A DNA stretch of 6,687 nucleotides from an uncultured Taibaiella sp. (GTDB lineage Bacteria; Bacteroidota; Bacteroidia; Chitinophagales; Chitinophagaceae). Location: the NCBI GenBank assembly GCA_937871155.1, contig CALMXV010000468.1, positions 1-6,687 on the forward strand, given 5' to 3'. The notes beneath the pieces were generated by a model. It did no database searches. It was not told the DNA's origin and saw only the letters and a list, made by a program, of their open reading frames with translations. A program made the position numbers and the translations under genes. Positions 1-6,687 of this stretch are shown here, in pieces; position 1 is the stretch's first letter, and each line of letters begins with the position of its first letter.

Positions 1-1463
1 ATACGAATGGTGTCATTTGTTTCCTGCATGGCGGCATTATAAAGACTATCGTAAAACTGGCTTTTAAATCGAGTATAATTTGGCGGTGAAGGTAATCGGC
101 TATCAAAGACGGTCAAGTAGGTTTCGGCATCTGGATAATCTGCTATCCATTGAGCTCGAAAAAAAAGTGTTTTATTTTTAGCCATCTGTTCTTTGATTAT
201 GGCTGGTTGCATGATTTCTACTTGTAGTTTCAAGCCAATATCTTGTAGTTGCCCTGCTATAAAATTGACAATATCCGCATAGTTATCAGGAGTAATGATT
301 GGAATCGGAGGTAATCCTTTACCATTGGGATATCCTGCCTCTTTCAATAATAGCAATGCTTTCGTAGGATTATAATCATAACCATAACTGGTGATCGTAT
401 CAAAGCCCTGCATACCCGGAGGAATGAAGCCACCCGTTGCAGGAATACCCATACCATTTTTAAAATAAGTCACAATTTTTCGCCGGTCTATAGCATAGTT
501 TATTGCTTGTCTTATCCATACTTGTTTAGTAGGTGATGCTTGTACCTGTTCATTCAATGTATCAATATTAAACCCTAAATATTCTGTATTGAGGTATCCT
601 CTTTTTTGTAAAATGAACCGTTGTTCAAATTCAGGCTTCAACGTAGCTTTTCTAGTGAGCACAAGGTCTTTGAAAGAACCATCTACACCATTTACAAAAT
701 CTAATTTCCCTTGTAAGAACAATAAAAATTCAGTGGCTTTATTATCATAAAAAGAAAACTGAATAGCCTCTAAATAAGGCAAGGATTTACCGTCTTCATC
801 CCGCTGCCAATAAGTGGGATTCTTATAAAACACCAAAACATTCCCTTCGTCCCAATAATGAAATTGGAACGGCCCTGTACCACAAGGATGGTTTCTAAAA
901 TCTTTACCCCAATGTGTCACTACTTCTTTGGGAATAATGCTACAATAAGGCATAGTGAGTATCTCTAGCAAAGGGCGGAAAGGCTTTACTAAATGTATCT
1001 CTACTGTAGTATCATTGATAGCCACAAAAGGCTGTTGTTCTCTCACACGACCATTAAAAATCCAAGCTCCGGTAGAGGCTGTTGTCGGATCTATTAGACG
1101 ATTAAAACTATACACTACATCAGCAGCCGTCATCTTTCTTCGCTGCTGGGCGAATAGTGCGTTGTCGTGAAAAAAAACATCATTCCTCAACGTAAAACGA
1201 TATACCAAACCATCCTCACTAATCTCCCATCGTGTTGCTAAAGAGGGTATCAGCTGAGATTGCGAATCCGCTTCTACCAATGTATTGTACAAGGCATGGG
1301 CACACCACATTGTACTTAAATCTTTAGCAAATGCCGGATCTAAACTTTCTAAACCTCCTACTAGATTTAAATGAAATACAGTCGTGTCTGCTTTTTCAGG
1401 ATTAGAGCGACAAGCGGCTATTAAGATGGAAAGTAATATTATGACAGAGCGTCTTAAATACAT
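1..1463 (-). CDS. ABC transporter substrate-binding lipoprotein, family 5 (peptide/nickel type), 3' end cut by window edge
   Basis: The reverse strand reads open from an ATG at 1463 to the window edge, giving 487 residues without a stop. Residues 1-18 (MYLRRSVIILLSILIAAC) form a lipoprotein signal peptide: basic n-region, hydrophobic core, and lipobox I-A-A-C with the lipidated Cys at 18. The mature part has the usual family 5 order: an N-terminal lobe with LESLDPAFA (38-46), LYNTLVE (58-64) and the strand set LATRWEISEDGLVYRFTLR (75-93); MTAADVVYSFNRL (111-123); CGTGPF (194-199); the second-lobe helix IRQAINYAIDR (317-327); and the late WIADYPDAETYL (439-450). Family members bind oligopeptides, dipeptides, nickel or sugars and deliver them to an inner-membrane permease; the ligand cannot be told from this sequence. 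Typical members are about 520-550 residues, so roughly 40-60 residues are missing at the left edge. The start is well fixed: an in-frame TAA lies 18 bases upstream. No permease or ATPase gene is visible, and priA is divergent. The family is nearly certain. Confidence 0.93.
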   Translation of the reverse strand, partial: MYLRRSVIILLSILIAACRSNPEKADTTVFHLNLVGGLESLDPAFAKDLSTMWCAHALYNTLVEADSQSQLIPSLATRWEISEDGLVYRFTLRNDVFFHDNALFAQQRRKMTAADVVYSFNRLIDPTTASTGAWIFNGRVREQQPFVAINDTTVEIHLVKPFRPLLEILTMPYCSIIPKEVVTHWGKDFRNHPCGTGPFQFHYWDEGNVLVFYKNPTYWQRDEDGKSLPYLEAIQFSFYDNKATEFLLFLQGKLDFVNGVDGSFKDLVLTRKATLKPEFEQRFILQKRGYLNTEYLGFNIDTLNEQVQASPTKQVWIRQAINYAIDRRKIVTYFKNGMGIPATGGFIPPGMQGFDTITSYGYDYNPTKALLLLKEAGYPNGKGLPPIPIITPDNYADIVNFIAGQLQDIGLKLQVEIMQPAIIKEQMAKNKTLFFRAQWIADYPDAETYLTVFDSRLPSPPNYTRFKSQFYDSLYNAAMQETNDTIR

Positions 1464-1528
1464 CTGTTGCAAGTTATGTTATTCCTTTAAATGAATAGAT
1501 TTTCCCCTCCAAACTATAACTTGCAGAC
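1464..1528. promoter_or_regulatory. Divergent promoter region between the lipoprotein gene and priA
   Basis: This 65-bp gap separates two start codons pointing away from each other, so unless promoters lie inside the genes it must hold both. I see no E. coli-type -35/-10 pair and no Shine-Dalgarno sequence before either ATG. In each direction the last bases before the start read ATAACTTGCA, then 3 (priA) or 4 (lipoprotein gene) bases, then ATG. The TAACTTGC core resembles the Bacteroidota -7 element TAnnTTTGY but is one T short, and there is no clean TTTG -33 box about 20 bp upstream on either side. If these are -7 elements, the transcripts would be leaderless or nearly so. Promoter presence follows from gene layout; the exact boxes are inference. 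Confidence 0.5.
1468..1525. repeat. Perfect 10-bp inverted repeat flanking the divergent intergenic region
   Basis: The left arm TGCAAGTTAT (1468-1477) is the exact reverse complement of the right arm ATAACTTGCA (1516-1525). The arms are separated by 38 bases and the axis of symmetry lies at about 1496.5. Each arm sits almost against a start codon, 4 bases from the lipoprotein ATG and 3 bases from the priA ATG. The two readings are core-promoter elements used in opposite directions, or paired binding sites for a regulator acting on both genes. A hairpin with so long a loop is less likely to be the function. Confidence 0.75.
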
Positions 1529-4009
1529 ATGTCATTATTATTTGCAGAGGAAACCGAGAACCTATTTCGATATGCAGACATCATTGTGCCCTTAAATATT
1601 CCTAATACACTGACCTATGGAATCCCTACTGAAATTCAAGGAACCATTTCACTTGGAATGCGCGTAGAAGTAGCCATTGGTAAAAACAAACTCTATTCGG
1701 GTATCGTCCTTCGAGTTCATAACCATACACCAGAAACCTATCAAGTAAAACCGATAAAACGTCTTATCGATAAAGCACCGATTCTTCAGCCCCTTCATCT
1801 TAAGTTTTGGCAATGGATTAGTAGTTATTACATGGCATCCCTAGGAGAAGTGATGCAAGGAGCTTTGCCCGCACACCTGAAGCTAATGGGTGAAACCAAG
1901 CTGGTATGGCGAGAAGAACATAAAGAAGAAGTAGCTTGGAGTGATGAGGCTATTTTAGCAATTGATGCTTTAGACCTCAGAAAAGAAATAACCCTTACTG
2001 AACTAAAAGCCCTTATCGGGACACAACACCTAAGTAGTGTTTTGCAAGAATTAATAGAGCAGGAAGTAGTTTGGATAAATGAACAATTAGAAGAACCGTA
2101 TCGTCCGAAAAAGGAAACCATCGTAACGCTTCAACCGAAATATAAAGACCAAGAACAATTATCCAACCTGTTTGAATCATTGAAGAAAGCACCAAAGCAA
2201 GAGACGCTGTTACTAGCCTATTTAGAACTGGCAATAAAACAAACCACCGTAAAGCAACGCGAGCTTTTATCAAGAGCCGATGCAACAACCTCTATATTAA
2301 AATCGCTTCAAGAGAAAGGGGTATTTACCATCGAACAACAAGTAGTGGATAGACTAGCAAGAAGTAAACAAGCACTTTCAAAAACTATTCAATTTACTCA
2401 AGCGCAAGAAACAGCGCTAACCGCCATTAATGAAGGTTTAGCACAAAAAAGTGTTGTATTGTTGGAAGGAGTAACTGGCAGTGGGAAAACCTTATTGTAC
2501 ATTCATAAAATACGAGAAGTACTAGCAGATGGGAAACAAGTGTTGTTGTTATTACCCGAGATAGGACTTACTACTCATCTCGTAGAAAAGCTTTATGCAT
2601 ATTTCGGAGATACCTTAGGTGTGTATCATAGTAGATTTAGCAATAATGAGCGGGTTGAAATCTGGGAAAAAGTAAAGTCGAAGAAACAACAGTTGATAGT
2701 CGGTCCTCGATCAGCACTATGGCTACCTTATGACCAGCTAGGGTTGATTATAATTGATGAAGAACATGATGCTTCTTATAAACAAAAAGACCCAGCTCCA
2801 CGCTTTCATGCACGTGATGCTGCTATTTACTTGGCTTCTTTACATCAAGCAAAGGTGATACTCGGCTCTGCTACACCCTCTTTAGAAAGCCGCTATAATG
2901 CACAGCAAGATAAATATGGATATGTGACATTACAAGAACGTTACCAAGGAGTATCGCTTCCTACAATCAACATAGTACATGCCACTTCTATAGAACAGCA
3001 AAGCGCCAAACATTTAAAGCACTTAACACCTACTTTAATACAAGCTATTCACAACACTTTACAAGAGAAAAAGCAAGTGATACTTTTTCAAAATCGCAGA
3101 GGCTATGCACCGTTCCAGCTATGTACCGTTTGTGGTTGGATTCCTCATTGCCATAGCTGTGCTGTTTCACTCACTTACCATAAGGTGTCCGATAAAATGC
3201 ACTGCCACTATTGTGGCATGAAAACTACGGTCATCCGAGCGTGTCATAACTGTGGAAGCAATAGCATGCAAAGCAAAAGCTTCGGTACCGAACGAATAGA
3301 AGAAGAAGTCCGTGCGTTATTTCCCAAAGCTACAGTAGCTAGGATGGACATAGATAATATGCGTGGCAAGCATGCAATGAAGCAATTATTGGAGCAAATA
3401 GAAAATAGACAAATCGATATTTTAGTAGGCACTCAAATGGTGGTAAAAGGGCTAGACTTTGCCAATATCACTTTAGTAGGAATACTTCAAGCAGATAGCT
3501 TACTCAACTATCCTGATTTCAGAGTGAATGAACGTGCTTTTCAACTAATGGAACAAGTAAGTGGAAGAGCTGGAAGAGTAGATGGAAAGGGCAATGTAAT
3601 TATACAAGCTTATAATATCAACCACCCTGTATTGCTATGGGTGAAAGAACATCAATCATCCACATTTTATCAAGAAGAATTAAAAAATAGAGCTACCTTC
3701 TTATATCCTCCATTTAGCCGATTAATAAAAATAACCTTCAAACATCCTGATGAAGCAAAATGCTTACAAGCAGCAACCTTATTTCAAACATCCCTAAAGA
3801 CCATACCACAGATAATTGTACAAGGTCCCGTGCCAGCACTAGTGAGTAAAGTGCGCAATCAATACCTTCAAGAAGTATGGATAAAATGTATAAAAGATAG
3901 CCAACTTCTAGCTACTGTAAAAATGTTTGCACTTCAGGAAAAACAACGATTAACAAGTTATCGTGGTTTTAGTAATGTTCAAGTTGTTTTTGATGTTGAC
4001 CCAATGTAA
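1529..4009 (+). CDS. priA: Primosomal protein N' (PriA), replication-restart DNA helicase
   Basis: PriA is a cytoplasmic superfamily 2, 3'-to-5' helicase that recognises abandoned forks and D-loops and starts reloading of the replicative helicase. The 826-residue product is complete. The 3'-DNA-binding domain spans about 15-118 (from YADIIVPLNIP), followed by a winged-helix region at about 125-275. Helicase lobe 1 has Walker A GVTGSGKT (314-321), the Walker B box DEEH (410-413) and GSATPS (446-451). Lobe 2 has QNRRGYAPF (521-529), GTQMVVKGLDF (634-644) and QVSGRAGR (676-683). The zinc insert keeps all eight cysteines as four CxxC pairs: 532/535, 541/544, 559/562 and 572/575. A C-terminal domain follows from about 720. 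E. coli PriA is 732 residues; the extra length here lies mainly before Walker A and is usual for Bacteroidota. The ATG at 1529 is the only reasonable start: an in-frame TAA lies at 1517-1519 and the next in-frame Met is residue 44, inside the first domain. The gene is alone, divergent from the lipoprotein gene and convergent with secDF. No catalytic residue is missing. Confidence 0.98.
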   Translation: MSLLFAEETENLFRYADIIVPLNIPNTLTYGIPTEIQGTISLGMRVEVAIGKNKLYSGIVLRVHNHTPETYQVKPIKRLIDKAPILQPLHLKFWQWISSYYMASLGEVMQGALPAHLKLMGETKLVWREEHKEEVAWSDEAILAIDALDLRKEITLTELKALIGTQHLSSVLQELIEQEVVWINEQLEEPYRPKKETIVTLQPKYKDQEQLSNLFESLKKAPKQETLLLAYLELAIKQTTVKQRELLSRADATTSILKSLQEKGVFTIEQQVVDRLARSKQALSKTIQFTQAQETALTAINEGLAQKSVVLLEGVTGSGKTLLYIHKIREVLADGKQVLLLLPEIGLTTHLVEKLYAYFGDTLGVYHSRFSNNERVEIWEKVKSKKQQLIVGPRSALWLPYDQLGLIIIDEEHDASYKQKDPAPRFHARDAAIYLASLHQAKVILGSATPSLESRYNAQQDKYGYVTLQERYQGVSLPTINIVHATSIEQQSAKHLKHLTPTLIQAIHNTLQEKKQVILFQNRRGYAPFQLCTVCGWIPHCHSCAVSLTYHKVSDKMHCHYCGMKTTVIRACHNCGSNSMQSKSFGTERIEEEVRALFPKATVARMDIDNMRGKHAMKQLLEQIENRQIDILVGTQMVVKGLDFANITLVGILQADSLLNYPDFRVNERAFQLMEQVSGRAGRVDGKGNVIIQAYNINHPVLLWVKEHQSSTFYQEELKNRATFLYPPFSRLIKITFKHPDEAKCLQAATLFQTSLKTIPQIIVQGPVPALVSKVRNQYLQEVWIKCIKDSQLLATVKMFALQEKQRLTSYRGFSNVQVVFDVDPM

Positions 4010-4141
4010 TACTTCAAGAATATATACCCGTCTTTTGAAAAATGGTTGCGATTTATCCATAATGACATCAAGAAAATAAGGACGTTAATACGGCTAATCG
4101 CCAGCTTAGAAATTCAAGCGTTCACAATTTAAACTCATAAA

Positions 4142-4172
4142 AAAAATAGCTACCAATTCGATAGCTATTTTT
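4142..4172. terminator. Bidirectional intrinsic terminator between convergent priA and secDF
   Basis: An 11-bp perfect stem (AAAAATAGCTA at 4142-4152 paired with TAGCTATTTTT at 4162-4172) encloses a 9-base loop. On the minus strand the stem runs into eight U (plus-strand A run 4139-4146), 28 bases past the secDF stop, which suits Rho-independent termination of secDF. On the plus strand it ends in five U, about 130 bases past the priA stop, so it can also serve priA. The stem is AT-rich and its only G-C pairs are the central GC, so efficiency may be modest. The stretch 4010-4138 before it shows no open frame of note, RNA gene or repeat. Confidence 0.82.
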
Positions 4173-4200
4173 AGGATTATTAAGTTTTATTGAAAATGGA

Positions 4201-6687
4201 TTATGCCATTTTTTTCAATTCTCTGATACGTTCTTCTTTATCTACTTCTTGAGTTAAAGAATCTTTTCTATCTGTATCCACTAAAATAGGAGCTGCTACA
4301 AAGATAGAAGAGAAGGTACCTGTTATCACACCGATAAGCATTGCAAAGGCAAAGCCTCTTGTTACCTCACCACCTACAATAAACAATATCAAAACCACTA
4401 AGAATACCGTAAGTGAGGTCATCACCGTACGTGGTAGCGTATCATTAATTGCACGGTTGATTACTGATTCTTTGCTTTCATTTGGCTTACCACGGAAGTA
4501 CTCGCGGATACGGTCAAATACAATGATGGTATCATTCATAGAGAAACCGATAACGGTCAATATTGCCGCAATAAAGTGTTGGTCGATTTCTAATGCAAAA
4601 GGCACATGGTCTCTAAAGAAAGAGAATATTGCTAAGGTAGCACACACGTTGAACAATAAGGATACAAACGTACCCATTGAGTATTGCCATTTACGGAAAC
4701 GAACTAATATGTATATTGAAATAGCTATCAAGGAAAAAATGGTTGCCCATTTAGCACCGGCAATCAAGTCATCAGAGATAGTAGGCAATACCGTTTGTGA
4801 ACTTTGAACATACTTACTGGCAAATGTATTAATATCCGTTCCAGCAGGTATAAAGCCTTCTTTAGTCAACCCTTCATGAAGCTTTTCTTGTACTTGTTTT
4901 TCTATCTGCTGACCGCTATTTTTAATTAAGTAAGCGGTAGTAATATTTACTTGGTTGTTGGTACCGATAGTTTTTACAATTGGGTATTCTCCAAAGTAGT
5001 TGTGTAGCTTTTCTCTGATATCGGCTACTTTATATTGCTTATCAAATTTGATAGTATAGCTGCGACCACCTGAGAATTCTACCCCATAATCAAATCCATT
5101 AAATAAAAAACCTACACCCGCTAAAACAATAACTGCAGAGATGATATACGTTACTTTACGCATTCGCATAAAATCAAAATTGGCTCTTTGGAACACCGCC
5201 TTAGAGATTCCGGTAAAGTATTTAAAGTGTCTATCGTTTTTAGTATAGATATCTTTTACCAATCTAGAAACTAGAATACCGCAGAATAAAGAAATTGAAA
5301 TACTTAAAATCTGTGTGGTAGCAAAACCTAATACTGGGCCTAAGCCAAATTCAAAAAGAATAAACGCAGTAATCAACTGAGCGATGTGACCATCTAATAC
5401 AGGAGCATAAGAGCGCTTATAACCATCTTTAATAGCCTCTTGATGTGATTTACCATGTGCTAATTCTTCTTTAATCCGCTCGAATATAAGTACGTGAGCA
5501 TCTACTGCCATACCAATACCTAATACTAAGCCTGCAATACCTGGAAGCGTAAGAGTAGCATGTAAGGCTGATAAAACACCAACAGTAAATAATAAGTTTA
5601 AAGTAAGTGAGATATTCGCTACCCAACCACTCGTGTTGTAATAAACCAACATCAAAACGAAAATGGCTAAGAATGAAAGTACGATTGCCGTGAAACCATC
5701 ATGAATTGACTCAGCACCTAAAGTAGGTCCTACTACTTGTTCCTGAACGATACGTGCAGGAGCCGGTAGTTTACCTGATTTTAAGATGTTAGCAAGGTCA
5801 GTTGCTTCTTCTGTAGTAAAGCTACCACTTATAGAAGTACGTCCACCAGCAATTTCACCATTTACAATTGGTGAGGAATACACTCTATCATCTAACACAA
5901 CAGCTACATAACGCCCTACATTATCACCGGTCATTTTTTTCCAAATTCTACCTCCTAAAACATCCATTTCCATCGATACTTCGGGTTGTCCTGTAATTGG
6001 GTTATAGTCCATGCGAGCATCAGTTACACGATCTCCTTCCAATTTGGCATCACCACCACTAGCTGTTTTAATAGCATACATGGTCAAAGGTGCATTGGCA
6101 TTATTTTTACTTTGTCTGTCTTCAGCACCGTATAAAAATTTCACATTGTTAGGAAACTTGTTTTTTACAATATTTTCATTCAAATAAGCATTCAAAGTAG
6201 CGGTATCCTTTTTAGCTACATAACCAATCATAGGGCTTGGGTTGCTTGCTAATTCTTCAGGGATATAAAGCATGGAGCGAATCGGATATTTTTTCTTCGC
6301 TTCTTCGATAGCTACGGTATTTGAATCCTTTCCTGCTGAAGCAGTTTTAGTTGAACTATTATCATTTAATAACGAAGTAAGACTAGCTGTATCAGCTTTT
6401 GCTGCTGCACTATCATTTGTCGCAACAGTTGTAGTTGCTGTTGTAGTACTATCTTCTGTCGCTTCTCCAGATAGTTGTTTTACTAAAGCATTTTCTGCGG
6501 CAATAAGACCGCCATAGATTTCTTGGTTGGTATAGGTTTCAAAAAACTGAAGTTTTGCAGTAGCTTGAAGGTAACTTCTTACACGTTCTGGATTACGAAC
6601 ACCTGCCAACTCGACAGTAATGATACTTTTATTTTCATCTAAAGTAACATTAGGCTGTGCCACACCAAATTTATCAATACGGGTTAA
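4201..6687 (-). CDS. secDF: SecD-SecF fusion, protein translocase subunit SecDF; 5' end cut by window edge
   Basis: SecDF sits in the inner membrane and uses the proton-motive force to help complete SecYEG/SecA-driven export on the periplasmic side. The frame is open to the right edge, giving 828 residues (numbered from the edge) that begin LTRIDKFGVAQPNV, a stretch inside the SecD periplasmic P1 domain. The GTG at 6663 is therefore an internal Val, not the start. About 150-200 N-terminal residues, including the first membrane helix, are probably missing, since Bacteroidota SecDF are near 1000 residues. The SecD half ends in five helices (about 332-349, 356-376, 382-403, 434-450, 456-474), with its signature GMAVDAHVLIFERI at 392-405. 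The SecF half has a helix at about 510-530, GVEFSGG (535-541), a periplasmic domain to about 640, and five helices, including IGFSMNDTIIVFDRIRE (713-729) and RTVMTSLTVFL (753-763). The charged residues linked to proton flow in Thermus SecDF appear kept (Asp396, Asp719, Arg753; alignment by eye). Two His residues replace Asn in the SecD motifs (see findings). The gene converges on priA and ends just before a hairpin terminator. Confidence 0.97.
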   Translation of the reverse strand, partial: LTRIDKFGVAQPNVTLDENKSIITVELAGVRNPERVRSYLQATAKLQFFETYTNQEIYGGLIAAENALVKQLSGEATEDSTTTATTTVATNDSAAAKADTASLTSLLNDNSSTKTASAGKDSNTVAIEEAKKKYPIRSMLYIPEELASNPSPMIGYVAKKDTATLNAYLNENIVKNKFPNNVKFLYGAEDRQSKNNANAPLTMYAIKTASGGDAKLEGDRVTDARMDYNPITGQPEVSMEMDVLGGRIWKKMTGDNVGRYVAVVLDDRVYSSPIVNGEIAGGRTSISGSFTTEEATDLANILKSGKLPAPARIVQEQVVGPTLGAESIHDGFTAIVLSFLAIFVLMLVYYNTSGWVANISLTLNLLFTVGVLSALHATLTLPGIAGLVLGIGMAVDAHVLIFERIKEELAHGKSHQEAIKDGYKRSYAPVLDGHIAQLITAFILFEFGLGPVLGFATTQILSISISLFCGILVSRLVKDIYTKNDRHFKYFTGISKAVFQRANFDFMRMRKVTYIISAVIVLAGVGFLFNGFDYGVEFSGGRSYTIKFDKQYKVADIREKLHNYFGEYPIVKTIGTNNQVNITTAYLIKNSGQQIEKQVQEKLHEGLTKEGFIPAGTDINTFASKYVQSSQTVLPTISDDLIAGAKWATIFSLIAISIYILVRFRKWQYSMGTFVSLLFNVCATLAIFSFFRDHVPFALEIDQHFIAAILTVIGFSMNDTIIVFDRIREYFRGKPNESKESVINRAINDTLPRTVMTSLTVFLVVLILFIVGGEVTRGFAFAMLIGVITGTFSSIFVAAPILVDTDRKDSLTQEVDKEERIRELKKMA
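6325..6468 (-). other. secDF: Low-complexity Ser/Thr/Ala/Asp segment in the SecD periplasmic domain
   Basis: Visible residues 74-121 of SecDF are almost entirely Ser, Thr, Ala, Asp, Asn, Lys, Glu and Gly, with runs such as STTTATTTVATNDSAAAKAD. They lie between the conserved P1 opening (ending around FFETYTNQEIYGGLI) and the folded part resuming at KYPIRSMLYIPEEL. The segment is in the same reading frame with no stop, so it reads as a flexible linker, not a frameshift. Similar Ser/Thr/Asp-rich insertions at this site are, from memory, common in Bacteroidota SecDF and absent from E. coli SecD. Its composition also produces an antisense open frame here that is not a gene. Confidence 0.75.

Noticed and set aside
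955..1170. A 71-codon plus-strand open frame inside the lipoprotein gene
   Set aside because: It lies antisense to well-conserved family 5 binding-protein sequence, resembles no protein I recognise and has no ribosome binding site; it is a shadow frame.
1828..2288. Two overlapping minus-strand frames (97 and 91 codons) inside priA
   Set aside because: Both are antisense to the PriA winged-helix region and overlap each other; their Ser/Cys/Leu-rich composition is typical of shadow frames.
3244..3432. A 62-codon minus-strand frame opposite the priA zinc region and second helicase lobe
   Set aside because: It is fully antisense to conserved PriA motifs, and its Cys and Ile/Leu richness is what the reverse complement of this coding sequence would give.
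4010..4138. Possible small RNA or small gene in the convergent gap
   Set aside because: The only ATG frames are a few codons long (for example ATG at 4042 stops after six codons), and I see no promoter-like element or strong hairpin before the terminator.
4457..4807. A 116-codon plus-strand frame inside secDF
   Set aside because: It is antisense to the SecF hallmark region, with no independent promoter, start signal or recognisable domain.
6272..6517. An 81-codon plus-strand frame with a hydrophobic, Val/Ala-rich product
   Set aside because: It is the reverse complement of the low-complexity Ser/Thr/Ala segment of SecDF; the hydrophobic look follows from that composition.
1..6687. A hidden multi-gene system (defence, mobile element, CRISPR, phage)
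   Set aside because: Three well-known gene families occupy nearly all of the window in divergent and convergent orientation, with no direct repeats, integrase, transposase or unexplained open frame longer than shadow size.

Overview
This window looks like ordinary chromosomal DNA from a member of the Bacteroidota, perhaps the Chitinophagales/Sphingobacteriales side (the finer placement is an impression only). The reasons are: SecD and SecF are fused in one polypeptide that carries a low-complexity Ser/Thr/Ala/Asp segment in its first periplasmic domain; PriA is of the long (about 820 residue) type; the family 5 solute-binding lipoprotein stands beside it with no permease gene in view; the DNA is AT-rich by eye; and neither visible start codon has a Shine-Dalgarno sequence.

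Layout. Positions 1-1463 (minus strand) hold the first 487 codons of a peptide/nickel-type ABC transporter substrate-binding lipoprotein whose 3' end lies off the left edge. Positions 1464-1528 are a 65-bp divergent promoter region containing a perfect 10-bp inverted repeat, one arm just upstream of each start codon. Positions 1529-4009 (plus strand) encode the complete primosomal helicase PriA. Positions 4010-4200 are a convergent intergenic gap; its first 130 or so bases show nothing recognisable, and it ends with a bidirectional hairpin terminator at 4142-4172. Positions 4201-6687 (minus strand) encode a SecD-SecF fusion that is open to the right edge, so its N-terminus and start codon are outside the window.

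How the genes relate. The three genes have unrelated cell roles: solute capture at the envelope, replication restart in the cytoplasm, and proton-motive-force-driven protein export at the inner membrane. They are arranged divergently (lipoprotein/priA) and convergently (priA/secDF), so no two share an operon here. The lipoprotein would itself be a client of the Sec pathway that SecDF assists, but the sequence shows no specific link.

I found no RNA gene, insertion sequence, CRISPR array, phage gene or defence system. Nothing here supports a new multi-gene system. The points most worth a second look are the symmetric repeat between the divergent starts and unusual residues in two conserved membrane motifs of SecD.
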